A stretch of 64,000 nucleotides of DNA from a candidate division KSB3 bacterium (GTDB taxonomy: Bacteria > Moduliflexota > Moduliflexia > Moduliflexales > Moduliflexaceae): assembly GCA_002748425.1 (NCBI GenBank), contig PDSJ01000020.1, forward strand, positions 56,155 through 120,154, written 5' to 3'. The notes beneath the pieces were generated by a model. The model saw only the letters and a program-made list of their open reading frames with translations, was not told the origin of the DNA and did not search any database. Shown here piece by piece: positions 53,660 to 62,403 of this stretch (position 1 is the stretch's first letter; every line of letters starts with the position of its first letter). The translations under genes were made by a program, and so were the position numbers.

Positions 53660-54973
53660 TCATGAAAGAATCCCATCTATCTGCTCTGCTGTGTGCTTTC
53701 CCGCCAAAATCGCTCCTTCCATCGAATTATACTCCCAGGCTCCGTAGCGTCCGATAGAATGAATATTCTGCTCACTCAAGAAGGGCAGAATCACTTCCAG
53801 AGCAGAAGAGCGTTGATGATCATGAATCACATAGGCACATTCGATTCGCTGGACATCGGTCACAAGAATATCATCATCCTCTCTGAGAATGCCGCATCGC
53901 TGCAGTCCCTGAAAAACGTCATCCAGCAATGTTTGCTCCTGGAGATGCTTCTCCGGCAAGGTCGAGACCTCAACGTACATTGAGCTGCATCCATCTGGAG
54001 CTACATGCTGCGAAAAATTCACCGGAAAGCCGACGCGGTAAAAAGGAAACACGTCTTCCGGAAAATAGATCCAATGCGCATCGTTCACCCCAGGGCGCTT
54101 GACACCAATGTTGATATCATAGACGCTGATGTAGCGCAGCTGCTTTCTGGCTTGTGAAACAGCGACCGGAAGATCTTGTATCAGATCCAGCAAACAGGGC
54201 AGCGGCAGACTGGAAATCAGCGCGTCAAACCGGCAGCTTTCGTTGCCCTCAAAAATTAGACGCCGTTGTTTAAGGTCGAGAGAGACGGCCTTATGTTCGA
54301 GGTGGACGCGATGCTGAGGCAGCGCAGCGGCAAATGCATCGGGGAGCTGCTGAATCCCGCCGCGTTCAGGGTAGAAAAAATTCGCGTTATAGCCAAACTC
54401 ACGATTGCGTATCCCCAAAGCGCCGTTCAAAAATTCTTCCAGACTGGGACGAGGAATCGACCATGAGACCCAGTCGGCACTCAAATCGGAAAGAGGACGC
54501 TGCCAGAGTTTTCGATTGTAGGGGAACATGAAATATTTTGCCACTCCTGCGCCAAAGTTCTGCAACACCCAGTGTTCGAAAGATTGAGGAAGCGATGTTC
54601 CTGTGCCGGACTGACTCGGCATGCTTGTGATAAAACCGAGAATACACTCTTTAACGAGCTCGGCAGGCAAGGCATGAATATGAGCCTGAAACGGATACTC
54701 GATCCAGCGCTGCCGGACATAAATCTTCGCCTTGCGGCTATGCTCCCGAAAAGAACCGGGCAGCAGGCGATTGATGAGTTCCTGGCTTGTATCCTGCCGA
54801 AGGTGCAGCAAATGACCGGTATAGTCGAACAGAAAGCCTTTGCGCTCCATTGTGCGGCATAAACCGCCGACCTTGCTTCCCTGCTCAAAGAGATCGTAGC
54901 CGTTCCTGAGATGGTAAGCCGCGCTCAAGCCGCTCAAACCGGCGCCCAGTATGGCAATTCGTTTCATTGACAC
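53660..54973 (-). CDS. FAD-dependent amine-oxidase/protoporphyrinogen oxidase-like protein
   Basis: A 437-residue flavoprotein with the N-terminal dinucleotide loop ILGAGLSGLSAAYHL, the second FAD contact KVGGLCRTMERKGFLFDYTGH, and the C-terminal SIGRYGAWEYNSMEGAILAG. It belongs to the broad protoporphyrinogen oxidase/amine oxidase superfamily, in the subgroup often found in polysaccharide loci and resembling UDP-galactopyranose mutase (YPFQAHIHALP, MFPYNRKLWQRPL). It is two bases from the next gene, a polyprenyl-phosphate sugar transferase, so a role in a glycan pathway is more likely than heme synthesis. Substrate uncertain. Confidence 0.82.
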   Translation of the reverse strand: MSMKRIAILGAGLSGLSAAYHLRNGYDLFEQGSKVGGLCRTMERKGFLFDYTGHLLHLRQDTSQELINRLLPGSFREHSRKAKIYVRQRWIEYPFQAHIHALPAELVKECILGFITSMPSQSGTGTSLPQSFEHWVLQNFGAGVAKYFMFPYNRKLWQRPLSDLSADWVSWSIPRPSLEEFLNGALGIRNREFGYNANFFYPERGGIQQLPDAFAAALPQHRVHLEHKAVSLDLKQRRLIFEGNESCRFDALISSLPLPCLLDLIQDLPVAVSQARKQLRYISVYDINIGVKRPGVNDAHWIYFPEDVFPFYRVGFPVNFSQHVAPDGCSSMYVEVSTLPEKHLQEQTLLDDVFQGLQRCGILREDDDILVTDVQRIECAYVIHDHQRSSALEVILPFLSEQNIHSIGRYGAWEYNSMEGAILAGKHTAEQIDGILS

Positions 54974-54975
54974 GC

Positions 54976-56100
54976 TTAGCTGAAAAAGATTTCCCGGTTA
55001 CTTGGGACGTTCACTCTGCTCAATTTGTAAGCGAGCCAAAGGGTCCCGCACAGAGTAAACAGCAGAATCCAGATCGTCTGAGCTGGACTGACTTGCATGA
55101 TCAGCAGTGCCAGCCCTCCGAGCAGCAGTGTCGCCGCATAGCTCATGATACAGATTTGTTTCACGGTGTATCCGATTTGCAGACAGCGTAAGGCAAAGTG
55201 ATCTTTACTGCCCAGAAACATCGAAATCCCTTTCTGCCTCCGCAAAAACATCACAAACACCATATCGAAAATCGGAACACCCAGAATAAGCACTGGAGCG
55301 ATAAAGCCCAGAGCATTATCTTTTGTGTAACTTCCGATCATCGAAAGCGATCCGAGCATGAGACCGATAAACATGCTGCCGGTATCCCCCAGATAAATTT
55401 GTGCCGGATCGACATTGAATTTTAACAATCCAAGAAGGCTTCCTGCCAGTGCCAGCGTCAGCACCGCGATAGTGGGATGATGGTTCATAACGGCAACCAT
55501 GAACAACACTAGCGAGGCAAAAAATGCCACTCCGATCGCCAAACCATCCATAATATCGATAATATTCACCGCATTGATCACTCCGGCGATCCAGAGCACG
55601 GTTAAGGGAATATTCAACCATTCCGGCAGCGCGATCAATTCGATGCGTATACCGGCTTTAATCAGTACGAGAATTGCGACCATTTGGCCGAGGAATTTAA
55701 TTGACGGCGTCACTGCCTGCATATCGTCGAAGAGTCCAACAATCACCAGGACAGAACCGGCCAGGGTGATCCCTAAAATCTTCTCGTTAAAGCCAAAGGT
55801 AAAAGAGAGCGTCAATAAAAACGAAATATAGACCACGACTCCTCCGAGATACGGCGTCGGAAGGCTATGATCTTTCAGACGCCCGTCCGGTGTATCGACG
55901 ATGTTATAGCGCAAGGCCGCATTACGCGCAAGCGGCGTCACCCATGAGGCAAGCCCGTAAGACAGAAGAAAGGTCAGTAAATATTTTGCCAGAAGAAAAT
56001 CCGACGGCAAAAGATTCGTTGAAATCGGCAGCATAAAAAAAATGAAAATCAACACCCAAAAAGACGTGTTCATGCCCTGTCTGTTCTGCACTGTCCTCAT
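54976..56100 (-). CDS. WecA/MraY-type undecaprenyl-phosphate sugar-1-phosphate transferase
   Basis: A 374-residue polytopic enzyme (about eleven helices) of glycosyltransferase family 4. Signatures: DTPDGRLKDHSLPTPYLGGV, VGLFDDMQAVTP (DD pair), NAVNIIDIMDGLAIGVAF (NxxNxxDGxDGL-like), and IYLGDTGSMFIGLMLG. It joins a sugar-1-phosphate to undecaprenyl phosphate, starting a surface glycan or teichoic-like polymer; WecA-type more than MraY-type by its MDGLA motif. ATG 56100 or 56073 could be the start. Cotranscribed with the flavoprotein gene. Confidence 0.9.
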   Translation of the reverse strand: MRTVQNRQGMNTSFWVLIFIFFMLPISTNLLPSDFLLAKYLLTFLLSYGLASWVTPLARNAALRYNIVDTPDGRLKDHSLPTPYLGGVVVYISFLLTLSFTFGFNEKILGITLAGSVLVIVGLFDDMQAVTPSIKFLGQMVAILVLIKAGIRIELIALPEWLNIPLTVLWIAGVINAVNIIDIMDGLAIGVAFFASLVLFMVAVMNHHPTIAVLTLALAGSLLGLLKFNVDPAQIYLGDTGSMFIGLMLGSLSMIGSYTKDNALGFIAPVLILGVPIFDMVFVMFLRRQKGISMFLGSKDHFALRCLQIGYTVKQICIMSYAATLLLGGLALLIMQVSPAQTIWILLFTLCGTLWLAYKLSRVNVPSNREIFFS

Positions 56101-56131
56101 ATCATAGTGTACTATGCGTCCTCCCGATATA

Positions 56132-57340
56132 TTACGACTCGGGCAATGACTTCATATCCTCCTTGACAACATATCCGGCATCAACAACGATGTTTGGATC
56201 GATTTTCACCCCGGGATAGATCGCGACATGAGGCAGGACCGTAACGCCTGACGCCACGATCGCTCCCAATCGTTCACGTCCGGTGTCAAAGTCTTTCCCT
56301 TTGACAACAGCGTGCACCGTCCGGCCTTTGAAAGGAGCGCTCATCGTCACAGTACCGGAATGCAAAATGCTGCCGTCGCCGATCACCGAATGGGCAATAT
56401 GGCAAAAGGGCTTGATGGTCACATCGCGCTCGACCACAGAGTTGTCGATGCGGCAGGCCATCTCAATAACACTATTGTTTCCGATGCTCGTGTTGCCACT
56501 GATGTGACAACCGCCGCCGATCGTACAATTTTCGCCGACACAGAGATTCCCCTGGATCAGGCTGCCCTGCTTGATTGTTGAACCTTTTCCAAGAGACACG
56601 ATCCCTTCAATCGTGACTCCCGCTTCGATCAGCCCTTCTACACCTTCGCTGCAATCCTGCTCCAGCAGAAAATCGTTGGCTGTCAGAAGACTCCAGGGGA
56701 ATCCCACCGGGATCCAATACGCTGTGCTGACATGGTAATGCATCTCCTCGCGTTGCGCCAGCGCACGGACTGCGTCGGTGATTTCATATTCCCCGCGCGG
56801 ACTACGGGGGATGTTCTCAAGCAAGGGGAAAATTCTTCGATCAAACACATAGACCCCGATGCTTGTCAGCTTGCCCTGCGGATGCTCCGGCTTTTCGATC
56901 AGGTCTTTGACCAGATTGTCTTCGACCGTCAGGACGCTGAATTGACGCGGGTCTTCCACTTCCATCGACAGTAGAGAATACTGATACTGCAAGCAGCCTT
57001 CAATGTCTTCCCGCGCATACAGATCGTCACCGTTCATCAACAGAAAGCGACCCCGGATATGGGGTTCTGCCTGCATGGCGGCATGTCCGGTACCAAACTG
57101 CTCCTGTTGTTCAACATAGCGTAACGAAATTCCCTTGTAAGAACTGCCGAAATATTCCCGAATCATCTCATGCTTATAGCCCACGATCACGATGGCCTCG
57201 TCAACCAGTCCCAGCATTCGATCTAACTGGTGCGCGAGAACAGGTTTGTTCGCAACATGGAGTAACGGCTTGGGTTGTGTGAGCGTCAGGGGATACGTTC
57301 GTGTCGATTTACCCGCCGCCATAATTACAGCTTGTAACAT
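56132..57340 (-). CDS. Bifunctional sugar nucleotidylyltransferase / hexapeptide acyltransferase-like
   Basis: A 402-residue protein. N-terminal nucleotidyltransferase domain (AVIMAAGKSTRTYPLTLTQP with KPLL, GTGHAAMQA, MNGDDLYA, IEKPEHP) and a C-terminal left-handed beta-helix with hexapeptide repeats (IEGIVSLGKGSTIKQGSLIQ, IGNNSVIEMAC). Layout is GlmU-like or archaeal-type Glc/GlcNAc-1-P uridylyltransferase with acetyltransferase. It would make an activated sugar in the cytoplasm for the lipid-linked glycan step encoded next. Weak ribosome site. The acetyltransferase activity is unproven. Confidence 0.88.
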   Translation of the reverse strand: MLQAVIMAAGKSTRTYPLTLTQPKPLLHVANKPVLAHQLDRMLGLVDEAIVIVGYKHEMIREYFGSSYKGISLRYVEQQEQFGTGHAAMQAEPHIRGRFLLMNGDDLYAREDIEGCLQYQYSLLSMEVEDPRQFSVLTVEDNLVKDLIEKPEHPQGKLTSIGVYVFDRRIFPLLENIPRSPRGEYEITDAVRALAQREEMHYHVSTAYWIPVGFPWSLLTANDFLLEQDCSEGVEGLIEAGVTIEGIVSLGKGSTIKQGSLIQGNLCVGENCTIGGGCHISGNTSIGNNSVIEMACRIDNSVVERDVTIKPFCHIAHSVIGDGSILHSGTVTMSAPFKGRTVHAVVKGKDFDTGRERLGAIVASGVTVLPHVAIYPGVKIDPNIVVDAGYVVKEDMKSLPES

Positions 57341-57440
57341 AACGAAAAGAGAAGTGATGCCAATTGAGAGTCAACAGCGCTCAGCGCTGAAAGAACACTT
57401 TAACTTCCAACTGTTACCTTCATGATAGGCTGAGTTCACA

Positions 57441-57926
57441 CTAGCCCTGCTTATATCCAAAGTGACGTAGTAATTCTTTACGCTCGGCGATATCTTGGTC
57501 TGTTTCGAGGCCCTTTGCGCGAAAACCATCTATAACTCCGAGGATTCCCCGGCCTTGAGCGCTTTCTGCAATAAGCACCTGAGTCGGATTTGCTGTTGCG
57601 CAAAAAATCCGGCAGACCTCCGGCACGTTCTGAACCGCATTCAGCACATTAATCGGGAAGATGTCCTTCATAAACAGGATGAAACAATGCCCGGCGGAAA
57701 GACGCAGAGCATTCATTTTCGCCAGTTCGATGAGTTCCTGATCCGTTCCGGTGTAGCGAACGAGGCACTGGCCTGAGGCTTCACAAAAAGCCATGCCGAA
57801 TTTGACACCGGGCACGGCATTGATCATGGCTTCATAGACATCTTCAACTGTTTTAATAAAATGAGACTGCCCCAGAATAAAATTGAGTTCTTCCGGTTTT
57901 TCAATCGTGACACATTGAATGTCCAT
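57441..57926 (-). CDS. Adenosine-specific kinase
   Basis: A 161-residue protein of the Ado_kin (formerly DUF355) family. ATG 57926 follows AAAGGAGAGG. Conserved blocks: FILGQSHFIKTVEDVYEA, VPGVKFGMAFCEASG, CLVRYTGTD, CFILFMKDIFPINVLNAV, IFCATANPTQVLIAE and GRGILGVIDGF. Structural work on homologues supports adenosine binding and phosphorylation without resemblance to other kinases. A strong promoter lies about 100 bp upstream. Confidence 0.93.
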   Translation of the reverse strand: MDIQCVTIEKPEELNFILGQSHFIKTVEDVYEAMINAVPGVKFGMAFCEASGQCLVRYTGTDQELIELAKMNALRLSAGHCFILFMKDIFPINVLNAVQNVPEVCRIFCATANPTQVLIAESAQGRGILGVIDGFRAKGLETDQDIAERKELLRHFGYKQG

Positions 57927-58033
57927 ACTGTCCTCTCCTTTCCGAATCCGGAAACATCGCGTGTCTCCCAAGTATTTTCAGACCATGCGGTCTTGCACCT
58001 TCATGGATGACTCATGCCGACACCAGCGGCCCC

Positions 58034-58062
58034 ATTATCTCAGTGTCTGACAGCTTTGTCAA
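58034..58062 (-). promoter_or_regulatory. Sigma70 promoter of the adenosine-specific kinase gene
   Basis: Minus-strand TTGACA (plus 58057-58062), 17-bp spacer, GATAAT (58034-58039). The start near 58027 leaves a 100-nt leader. It has AGACC/GGTCT and TTTCCG/CGGAAA hairpins, the second abutting the ribosome site. Confidence 0.7.
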
Positions 58063-58104
58063 TGAAATTTCCTTTAGAGAGCGAAATATGGGAATGCGAA
58101 CAAA

Positions 58105-58223
58105 CCATTGCACGTGGGCGAAGCCGCTGTCGCCAATTTTCACATCTGCCTCTCGCATAACGGTTTGTTTCTTTATGAAGATCCGTTGCCCGCCATCAGG
58201 CAGCGGTTTCGCCACGTGAATGG
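58105..58223. repeat. Imperfect long inverted repeat
   Basis: CCATTGCACGTGGGCGAAGC followed by CGCTG (58105-58129) is nearly complementary to CAGCGGTTTCGCCACGTGAA followed by TGG (58201-58223), with two extra bases in the left arm. The 71-nt interior contains AACGG/CCGTT. Could be a remnant of a small mobile element or a structured RNA or DNA site. Confidence 0.55.
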
Positions 58224-58343
58224 AGGCGTTAGCGTTCTAGTGAATACCACAACGTCTGATCCATAACACACTAGACAGTGCTTGCCATTTTTTCAGGTCG
58301 TTTCGATAGGGACTTGTCTGCTTGAACTCTTACCAGAAAGATA

Positions 58344-58372
58344 TTGACAATTTTCATGGGCTACTCTAATAA
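58344..58372 (+). promoter_or_regulatory. Candidate promoter for the Xis remnant
   Basis: TTGACA (58344-58349), 17 bp, TAATAA (58367-58372). The start near 58379 lies about 70 nt before ATG 58447. The -10 is weak. Confidence 0.4.
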
Positions 58373-58446
58373 GTTATTATATATGAGACTAAAGAATTAT
58401 ACATCTGGATACACACAGTGAAAGAACCTGACAGAAAGAGGGGGTT

Positions 58447-58859
58447 ATGGCAGCTCGTGACATTTTTCATGAGATGGTGAAACACGCATTCATTCAAGAT
58501 GGCTGGCGTATCACCGACGATCCACTCCGCCCCTACCGTAAGTGTATTCAGCAGATTCTTCAGCAATATCAAAACTATGCTGTCTCCCAGGATGGAATTG
58601 AGACAGAAGTAATAAGCGATACAGAGCATGATCACTATCAGCTTGTTCATGTTGGTTGGCACAACAAGCGCCGTGTCTATGGATGTGCGTTCCATCTAGA
58701 TACTAAAGATGGGAAAATCTGGGTTCAATATAACGGCACAGAACTTCATATTGCCGAAGAGTTTGAGCGGTGTCACACGACTGTATTTTGGCTTCCCATA
58801 ATAGCAAAGAGTTCCAGCGTATCTCCGAGTTAGATCTCGAAGATTGGAAAGAAGAATAG
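58447..58859 (+). pseudogene. Fused and frameshifted xisH-xisI remnant
   Basis: The first 27 codons (MAARDIFHEMVKHAFIQDGW, then RITDDPL) are the N-terminus of XisH. From about codon 29 the sequence switches to the XisI body (YRKCIQQILQQYQNY, ISDTEHDHYQLVHVGWHNKR, RVYGCAFHLDTKDGKIWVQY, NGTELHIAEEFE). So a deletion removed most of xisH and the start of xisI and joined them in frame. Near 58768 the frame is lost: the read frame stops at 58833, whereas the XisI-like C-terminus (VSHDCILASHNSKEFQRI) continues in another frame to TAG 58857-58859. XisH and XisI are endonuclease-like accessory proteins of cyanobacterial excision elements, widespread elsewhere with unknown roles. The product is probably non-functional. 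Confidence 0.8.
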
Positions 58860-58995
58860 CTCTGCGTCTTTAAGCAACTCTGCTGATAAAGCGCTGCACA
58901 AAGATCCAATCCGCTCGCATAACGCTTTGCGGTTTGGGCACGGTCATTGCCTGTCGCGAAGGCGCGGTTCGGGCTTGTGACCACAGGAGATCTGC

Positions 58996-60024
58996 ATGAA
59001 AGAACAGCATGGAATTGTCTTGGGGGGAACCTTAATTGTTGACTGGATCAAAACCGTAGATTGTTATCCAGGGGAGGGCACCCTGGCCAATATACTTCAT
59101 TCAGAACGAAGCATCGGGGGATCTGCTGCAAATAATTCAATCAATCTGAAAACGCTCGATCCGCATCTGCCGGTCGCCGTGACTGGAAGCGTCGGCAACG
59201 ACGAGAACGGGCGTTATATTCTCGACACACTTGAAAATCGCCGAATTGACATAAGTGGTATCGGAATCTCTCCCCTGCTGCCGACCTCATACACAGATGT
59301 TATTTCCGTGAAGAACAGCGGGCAGCGTACCTTTTTTCACGCCCAGGCTGCCAATGGAGCATGGAGTTTCACAGACATCCCTTTTGCAGCGTATGCCGGG
59401 TACAGCATTGTCCAGATCGGTTATATCTTATTGCTTGATGCAATGGATCGCGAAGACCCGGAGTATGGCACCGTCCTGGCCCGCGTGTTTGCAGAATTTC
59501 AAAAACTGGGCCTGAAAACCGCTGTCGATGTCGTCAGTGAAGCGTCTGACCGTTTTACCCGCCTGGTAACCCCAGCGCTCTGCTATGTTGATTATCTTAT
59601 TCTCAACGAACTTGAAGCGGGCTATACGGTTGGAATCACATTACGGCGTGATGACGGGACGCTCGAGGCGTCAAGGCTGCGTGAGACTGCCGAACGTTTA
59701 CTGGATGCAGGACATTCCCGGCTTGTGGTCATCCACATGCCTGAAGGCGGTTATGCCCTGACACGCGAAGGTGAAGAAATTAAAGTTCCTTCGTTCGCGC
59801 TGCCGCCTGAAGTGATTCAAGGTGCCGTCGGCGCAGGTGACGCATTCTGTTCGGGAGTCCTGTATGGCTTGGAACAAAGATGGGATTTGCAGGAAGCTCT
59901 GCAGCTCGGGTCAACACTGGCAGCATGCAGCCTCTTCTGGCCAGACTCAACAGGCGGAGCCCTTTCACTTGAAGCTGCGCGAAAAAAAATGAGCGGCTAT
60001 GAGTTGCGTCCGATGATGTTCTAG
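58996..60024 (+). CDS. PfkB family carbohydrate kinase
   Basis: A 342-residue ribokinase-like sugar kinase. CAGGAGAT precedes the ATG. N-terminal RSIGGSAANNSINL gives the substrate GG motif, and the catalytic anion-hole motif GAVGAGDAFCSGVLYG is near residue 275, with Asp in GAGD as the base. The sugar is unknown; members act on ribose, fructose, adenosine and related substrates. Its end carries a 12-bp duplication covering the stop codon. Confidence 0.93.
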   Translation: MKEQHGIVLGGTLIVDWIKTVDCYPGEGTLANILHSERSIGGSAANNSINLKTLDPHLPVAVTGSVGNDENGRYILDTLENRRIDISGIGISPLLPTSYTDVISVKNSGQRTFFHAQAANGAWSFTDIPFAAYAGYSIVQIGYILLLDAMDREDPEYGTVLARVFAEFQKLGLKTAVDVVSEASDRFTRLVTPALCYVDYLILNELEAGYTVGITLRRDDGTLEASRLRETAERLLDAGHSRLVVIHMPEGGYALTREGEEIKVPSFALPPEVIQGAVGAGDAFCSGVLYGLEQRWDLQEALQLGSTLAACSLFWPDSTGGALSLEAARKKMSGYELRPMMF

Positions 60025-60035
60025 ATGATGTTCTA
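60012..60035. repeat. 12-bp tandem duplication at the pfkB-type stop codon
   Basis: GATGATGTTCTA at 60012-60023 is repeated at 60024-60035, so the last codons and the stop are repeated once. A minor slippage event. Confidence 0.9.
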
Positions 60036-60074
60036 AATGATTGATACAGCTTTGAGTTTGCGAGTGGTCTGGCT

Positions 60075-61547
60075 TTATTCAATCTCTTCCATGCCCACAA
60101 GCTCGTAGATTTGTACGGGTTGAGTTTTTCCCTTAACGTTGACTGAAGGGAGTTTTTTGACGCGCGCGCGCGATCTGACGGCTTGATAGGTGCTTTCGCT
60201 GATCAAAATCTGTCCTCCCCTGGCGATCGATTGTAAGCGGGACGCCAGGTTTACATTGTCCCCGATAGCTGTATACTCCAGACGTTTTTCAGAGCCGACG
60301 TTTCCTACCACCGCATCCCCTGAATTGATACCGATACCGACTTTCAAACAGTAACGTCCACGTTGTTGTTGTTGCTGGTTAAATACGGTCAGGGCCTCTT
60401 GCATGGCAAGAGCCGTCCGCACGGCCAGGCCCGGATGATCCGCCTGCTCGACCGGAGCACCGAACAAACACATCATTCCATCCCCCAGAAATTTATCCAG
60501 GGTCCCTTCATAGTGATAAATCACATCGATCATGCAAGAAAAATATTCATTCAGCATCGAAACCACTTCTGTGGGTTCGAGTTGTTCCGTCATTGTTGTA
60601 AAGCCCCTGATATCTGAGAAAAGTATCGTGACATCACGTTTTTCTCCATACAGCGTGGGGTGCTCGTCTGACATGCTGATTTTTTCAACCACCTGTTTCG
60701 AGACATAACGGGAAAACGTCTCTTTTAAGCTGGAATAGCGTCGGATCTGGCTCAAATCGTGAAAGACGATCAACACACCGACATCGTTTTCCTTTGAATC
60801 TTTGAGCAGAGACGTCATCATCCCCAAGGGGATGCTGCGCTGGTCGTCCCGCAGGAAGTCGAGCTCTTGATATTTGCCGGTCAGCTCATCGTTAATCGCC
60901 TGGACGATAAGCTCATTCATGGCATCGTTGCCCGGTACTCCGAAAAACACTTCAAAATAGGTTTTACCAAGCACATCATCAGTCTCAAGTCCAAGCATCT
61001 CGCTTGCGGCCTGATTGAAGGAAATGATCCGCCCGTTGAAATCAAGACTGATGAGGCCGCTTTTCATGCTCTGCAAAATCATCTCATAGCGGGTTTTTGA
61101 AATTTCGATCTCTTTGGTAAGACTGTACTGCTCGAGAAGATTGCTCACCGTCAGCAGCAGCCCTTCTCTTTTCCAGGGCTTTTCAATATATTTATGCAGA
61201 CCGGCATTGTTAATTGCATAGCTGACAGCATCAAGTCCGGCCTGTCCAGTGAGCAAAATCTTCATGGTCTGTGGAGAAAGCTGATGGATTCGCTCCAGCA
61301 CATGATGCCCTAGCATCCCAGGCATAACTTCATCACAAATGACCAGTTCAAGATGGCCCCCACCTTGGCAGATTCTCTCGAAAATCCACAACGCCTCTTC
61401 ACCAGAATCGGCGATTTCAATCTCGTGCGACTCGCCGAAACGCTCTGAGAGCTGCGCCAGCAACACATTCAGCACTGCCGAGGCATCATCAACGCATAAG
61501 ATATAACGGTCCGTCTTTCCTTTTAGAGGCTTAGCGATCTTTGACAT
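60075..61547 (-). CDS. Response regulator-PAS-adenylate cyclase (class III)
   Basis: A 490-residue signalling protein. Receiver 1-135 (CVDDASAVLNVL, phospho-Asp in LVICDEVMPGMLG, ILLTGQAG, IEKPWKREG), PAS about 150-265 (ILQSMKSGLISLDFNG), and class III cyclase about 300-480. The cyclase has metal Asp in ILFSDIRGFTTM, adenine-type Lys and second Asp in TLDKFLGDGMMCLFG, and YTAIGDNVNLASRL. It would make cAMP in response to phosphorylation. The receiver is close to that of the RR-GAF-SpoIIE protein (TGQAG then A-I-N and YIEKPW). ATG follows the ftsE stop directly (TAAATG), so the two are coupled. Confidence 0.93.
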   Translation of the reverse strand: MSKIAKPLKGKTDRYILCVDDASAVLNVLLAQLSERFGESHEIEIADSGEEALWIFERICQGGGHLELVICDEVMPGMLGHHVLERIHQLSPQTMKILLTGQAGLDAVSYAINNAGLHKYIEKPWKREGLLLTVSNLLEQYSLTKEIEISKTRYEMILQSMKSGLISLDFNGRIISFNQAASEMLGLETDDVLGKTYFEVFFGVPGNDAMNELIVQAINDELTGKYQELDFLRDDQRSIPLGMMTSLLKDSKENDVGVLIVFHDLSQIRRYSSLKETFSRYVSKQVVEKISMSDEHPTLYGEKRDVTILFSDIRGFTTMTEQLEPTEVVSMLNEYFSCMIDVIYHYEGTLDKFLGDGMMCLFGAPVEQADHPGLAVRTALAMQEALTVFNQQQQQRGRYCLKVGIGINSGDAVVGNVGSEKRLEYTAIGDNVNLASRLQSIARGGQILISESTYQAVRSRARVKKLPSVNVKGKTQPVQIYELVGMEEIE

Positions 61548-62249
61548 TTAGGAACTTGCAACTTCGTCGCTTGAAATGACATCAATAAGTTTACCTCGAT
61601 CCAGGCAAAAGACCTTTTTCTTCATGTGCTTAATCAGATCGACATCATGGGTGGCAACCAGAATAGTTGTCCCACGTTGATTGATCTCTTGAAAAAGCTG
61701 CATCATTTCCAGAGAAATTTCAGGATCGAGGTTGCCGGTCGGCTCATCGGCCAGTAAGATTGGAGGACGGTTGACGATCGCTCTGGCAACCGCGATACGC
61801 TGCTGCTCACCGCCTGAAAGACGCCGAGGAAACTCGTCACGTTTCTCTTTCAGATGAATATGCTGCAAGACCCGCATGACTCGCGGTCCGATTTCGTGTT
61901 TTGGAGTTCCCAGGACTTCGAGCGCAAACGCAATATTTTCAAAGACAGTTTTCCGGGGAAGCAGTTTAAAATCCTGAAACACCACCCCGATATTGCGTCG
62001 TAAAAAGGGGATGCTGGGCCGCTGCAGGCGGGCGATGTTGAAATTATTCACCAGCACAGCGCCTTTTGTCGGCAGTTCAGCCCGAAAAATCAGGCGAAGC
62101 AAGGTACTTTTCCCTGCCCCGCTTTTTCCGGTGATAAATACGAATTCCCCTTTCTCAACCTGCATACTGACACCTTGTAATGCAGGAATATCACCACCGT
62201 AGACTTTTGTGACATTATGAAACTGAATCATTGAAGAGCTGTTGTCCAT
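61548..62249 (-). CDS. ftsE: FtsE-like cell-division ABC ATPase
   Basis: A 233-residue ATPase with Walker A GKSGAGKST, Q-loop GVVFQDFKLLP, signature LSGGEQQRIAVARA, Walker B ILLADEPTGNLD and His in VATHDVDLI. FtsE recruits FtsX to activate peptidoglycan hydrolases at the septum. FtsX, its obligate partner and usual next gene, is absent; the cyclase gene is in its place. Start 62249 or 62231 is possible. Confidence 0.88.
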   Translation of the reverse strand: MDNSSSMIQFHNVTKVYGGDIPALQGVSMQVEKGEFVFITGKSGAGKSTLLRLIFRAELPTKGAVLVNNFNIARLQRPSIPFLRRNIGVVFQDFKLLPRKTVFENIAFALEVLGTPKHEIGPRVMRVLQHIHLKEKRDEFPRRLSGGEQQRIAVARAIVNRPPILLADEPTGNLDPEISLEMMQLFQEINQRGTTILVATHDVDLIKHMKKKVFCLDRGKLIDVISSDEVASS

Positions 62250-62403
62250 CTCATATCCGTATCGTCATGCTGGCCTGCAGGAGAAAATCGTTTTGCGGTC
62301 GATCCAATTCTCTTCAGACAAGCTCTCTTCAGTCAAGGAAAATTCGTCCAAAAATGCTACGCAAGGATCAACACAATGCCGCTATCTTCAACAATCTCAT
62401 CCC

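Larger units (their letters stand above)
57927..58446. other. Divergent gap with inverted repeats
   Basis: About 520 bp between the adenosine-specific kinase and the Xis remnant. It contains the kinase promoter, an imperfect long inverted repeat (58105-58223) and a candidate promoter for the Xis remnant. A small minus-strand frame (58012-58215) overlaps the kinase promoter and is not accepted as a gene. Confidence 0.5.

Noticed and set aside
58012..58215. 67-codon minus-strand frame near the adenosine-specific kinase
   Set aside because: It overlaps the kinase promoter and one arm of the inverted repeat; no ribosome site at the GTG start.
58095..58233. Integron attC site formed by the long inverted repeat
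   Set aside because: The ends (GCGAAC and GTTAGCG) do not meet the RYYYAAC/GTTRRRY core rules, and no integrase or second clear site is seen.
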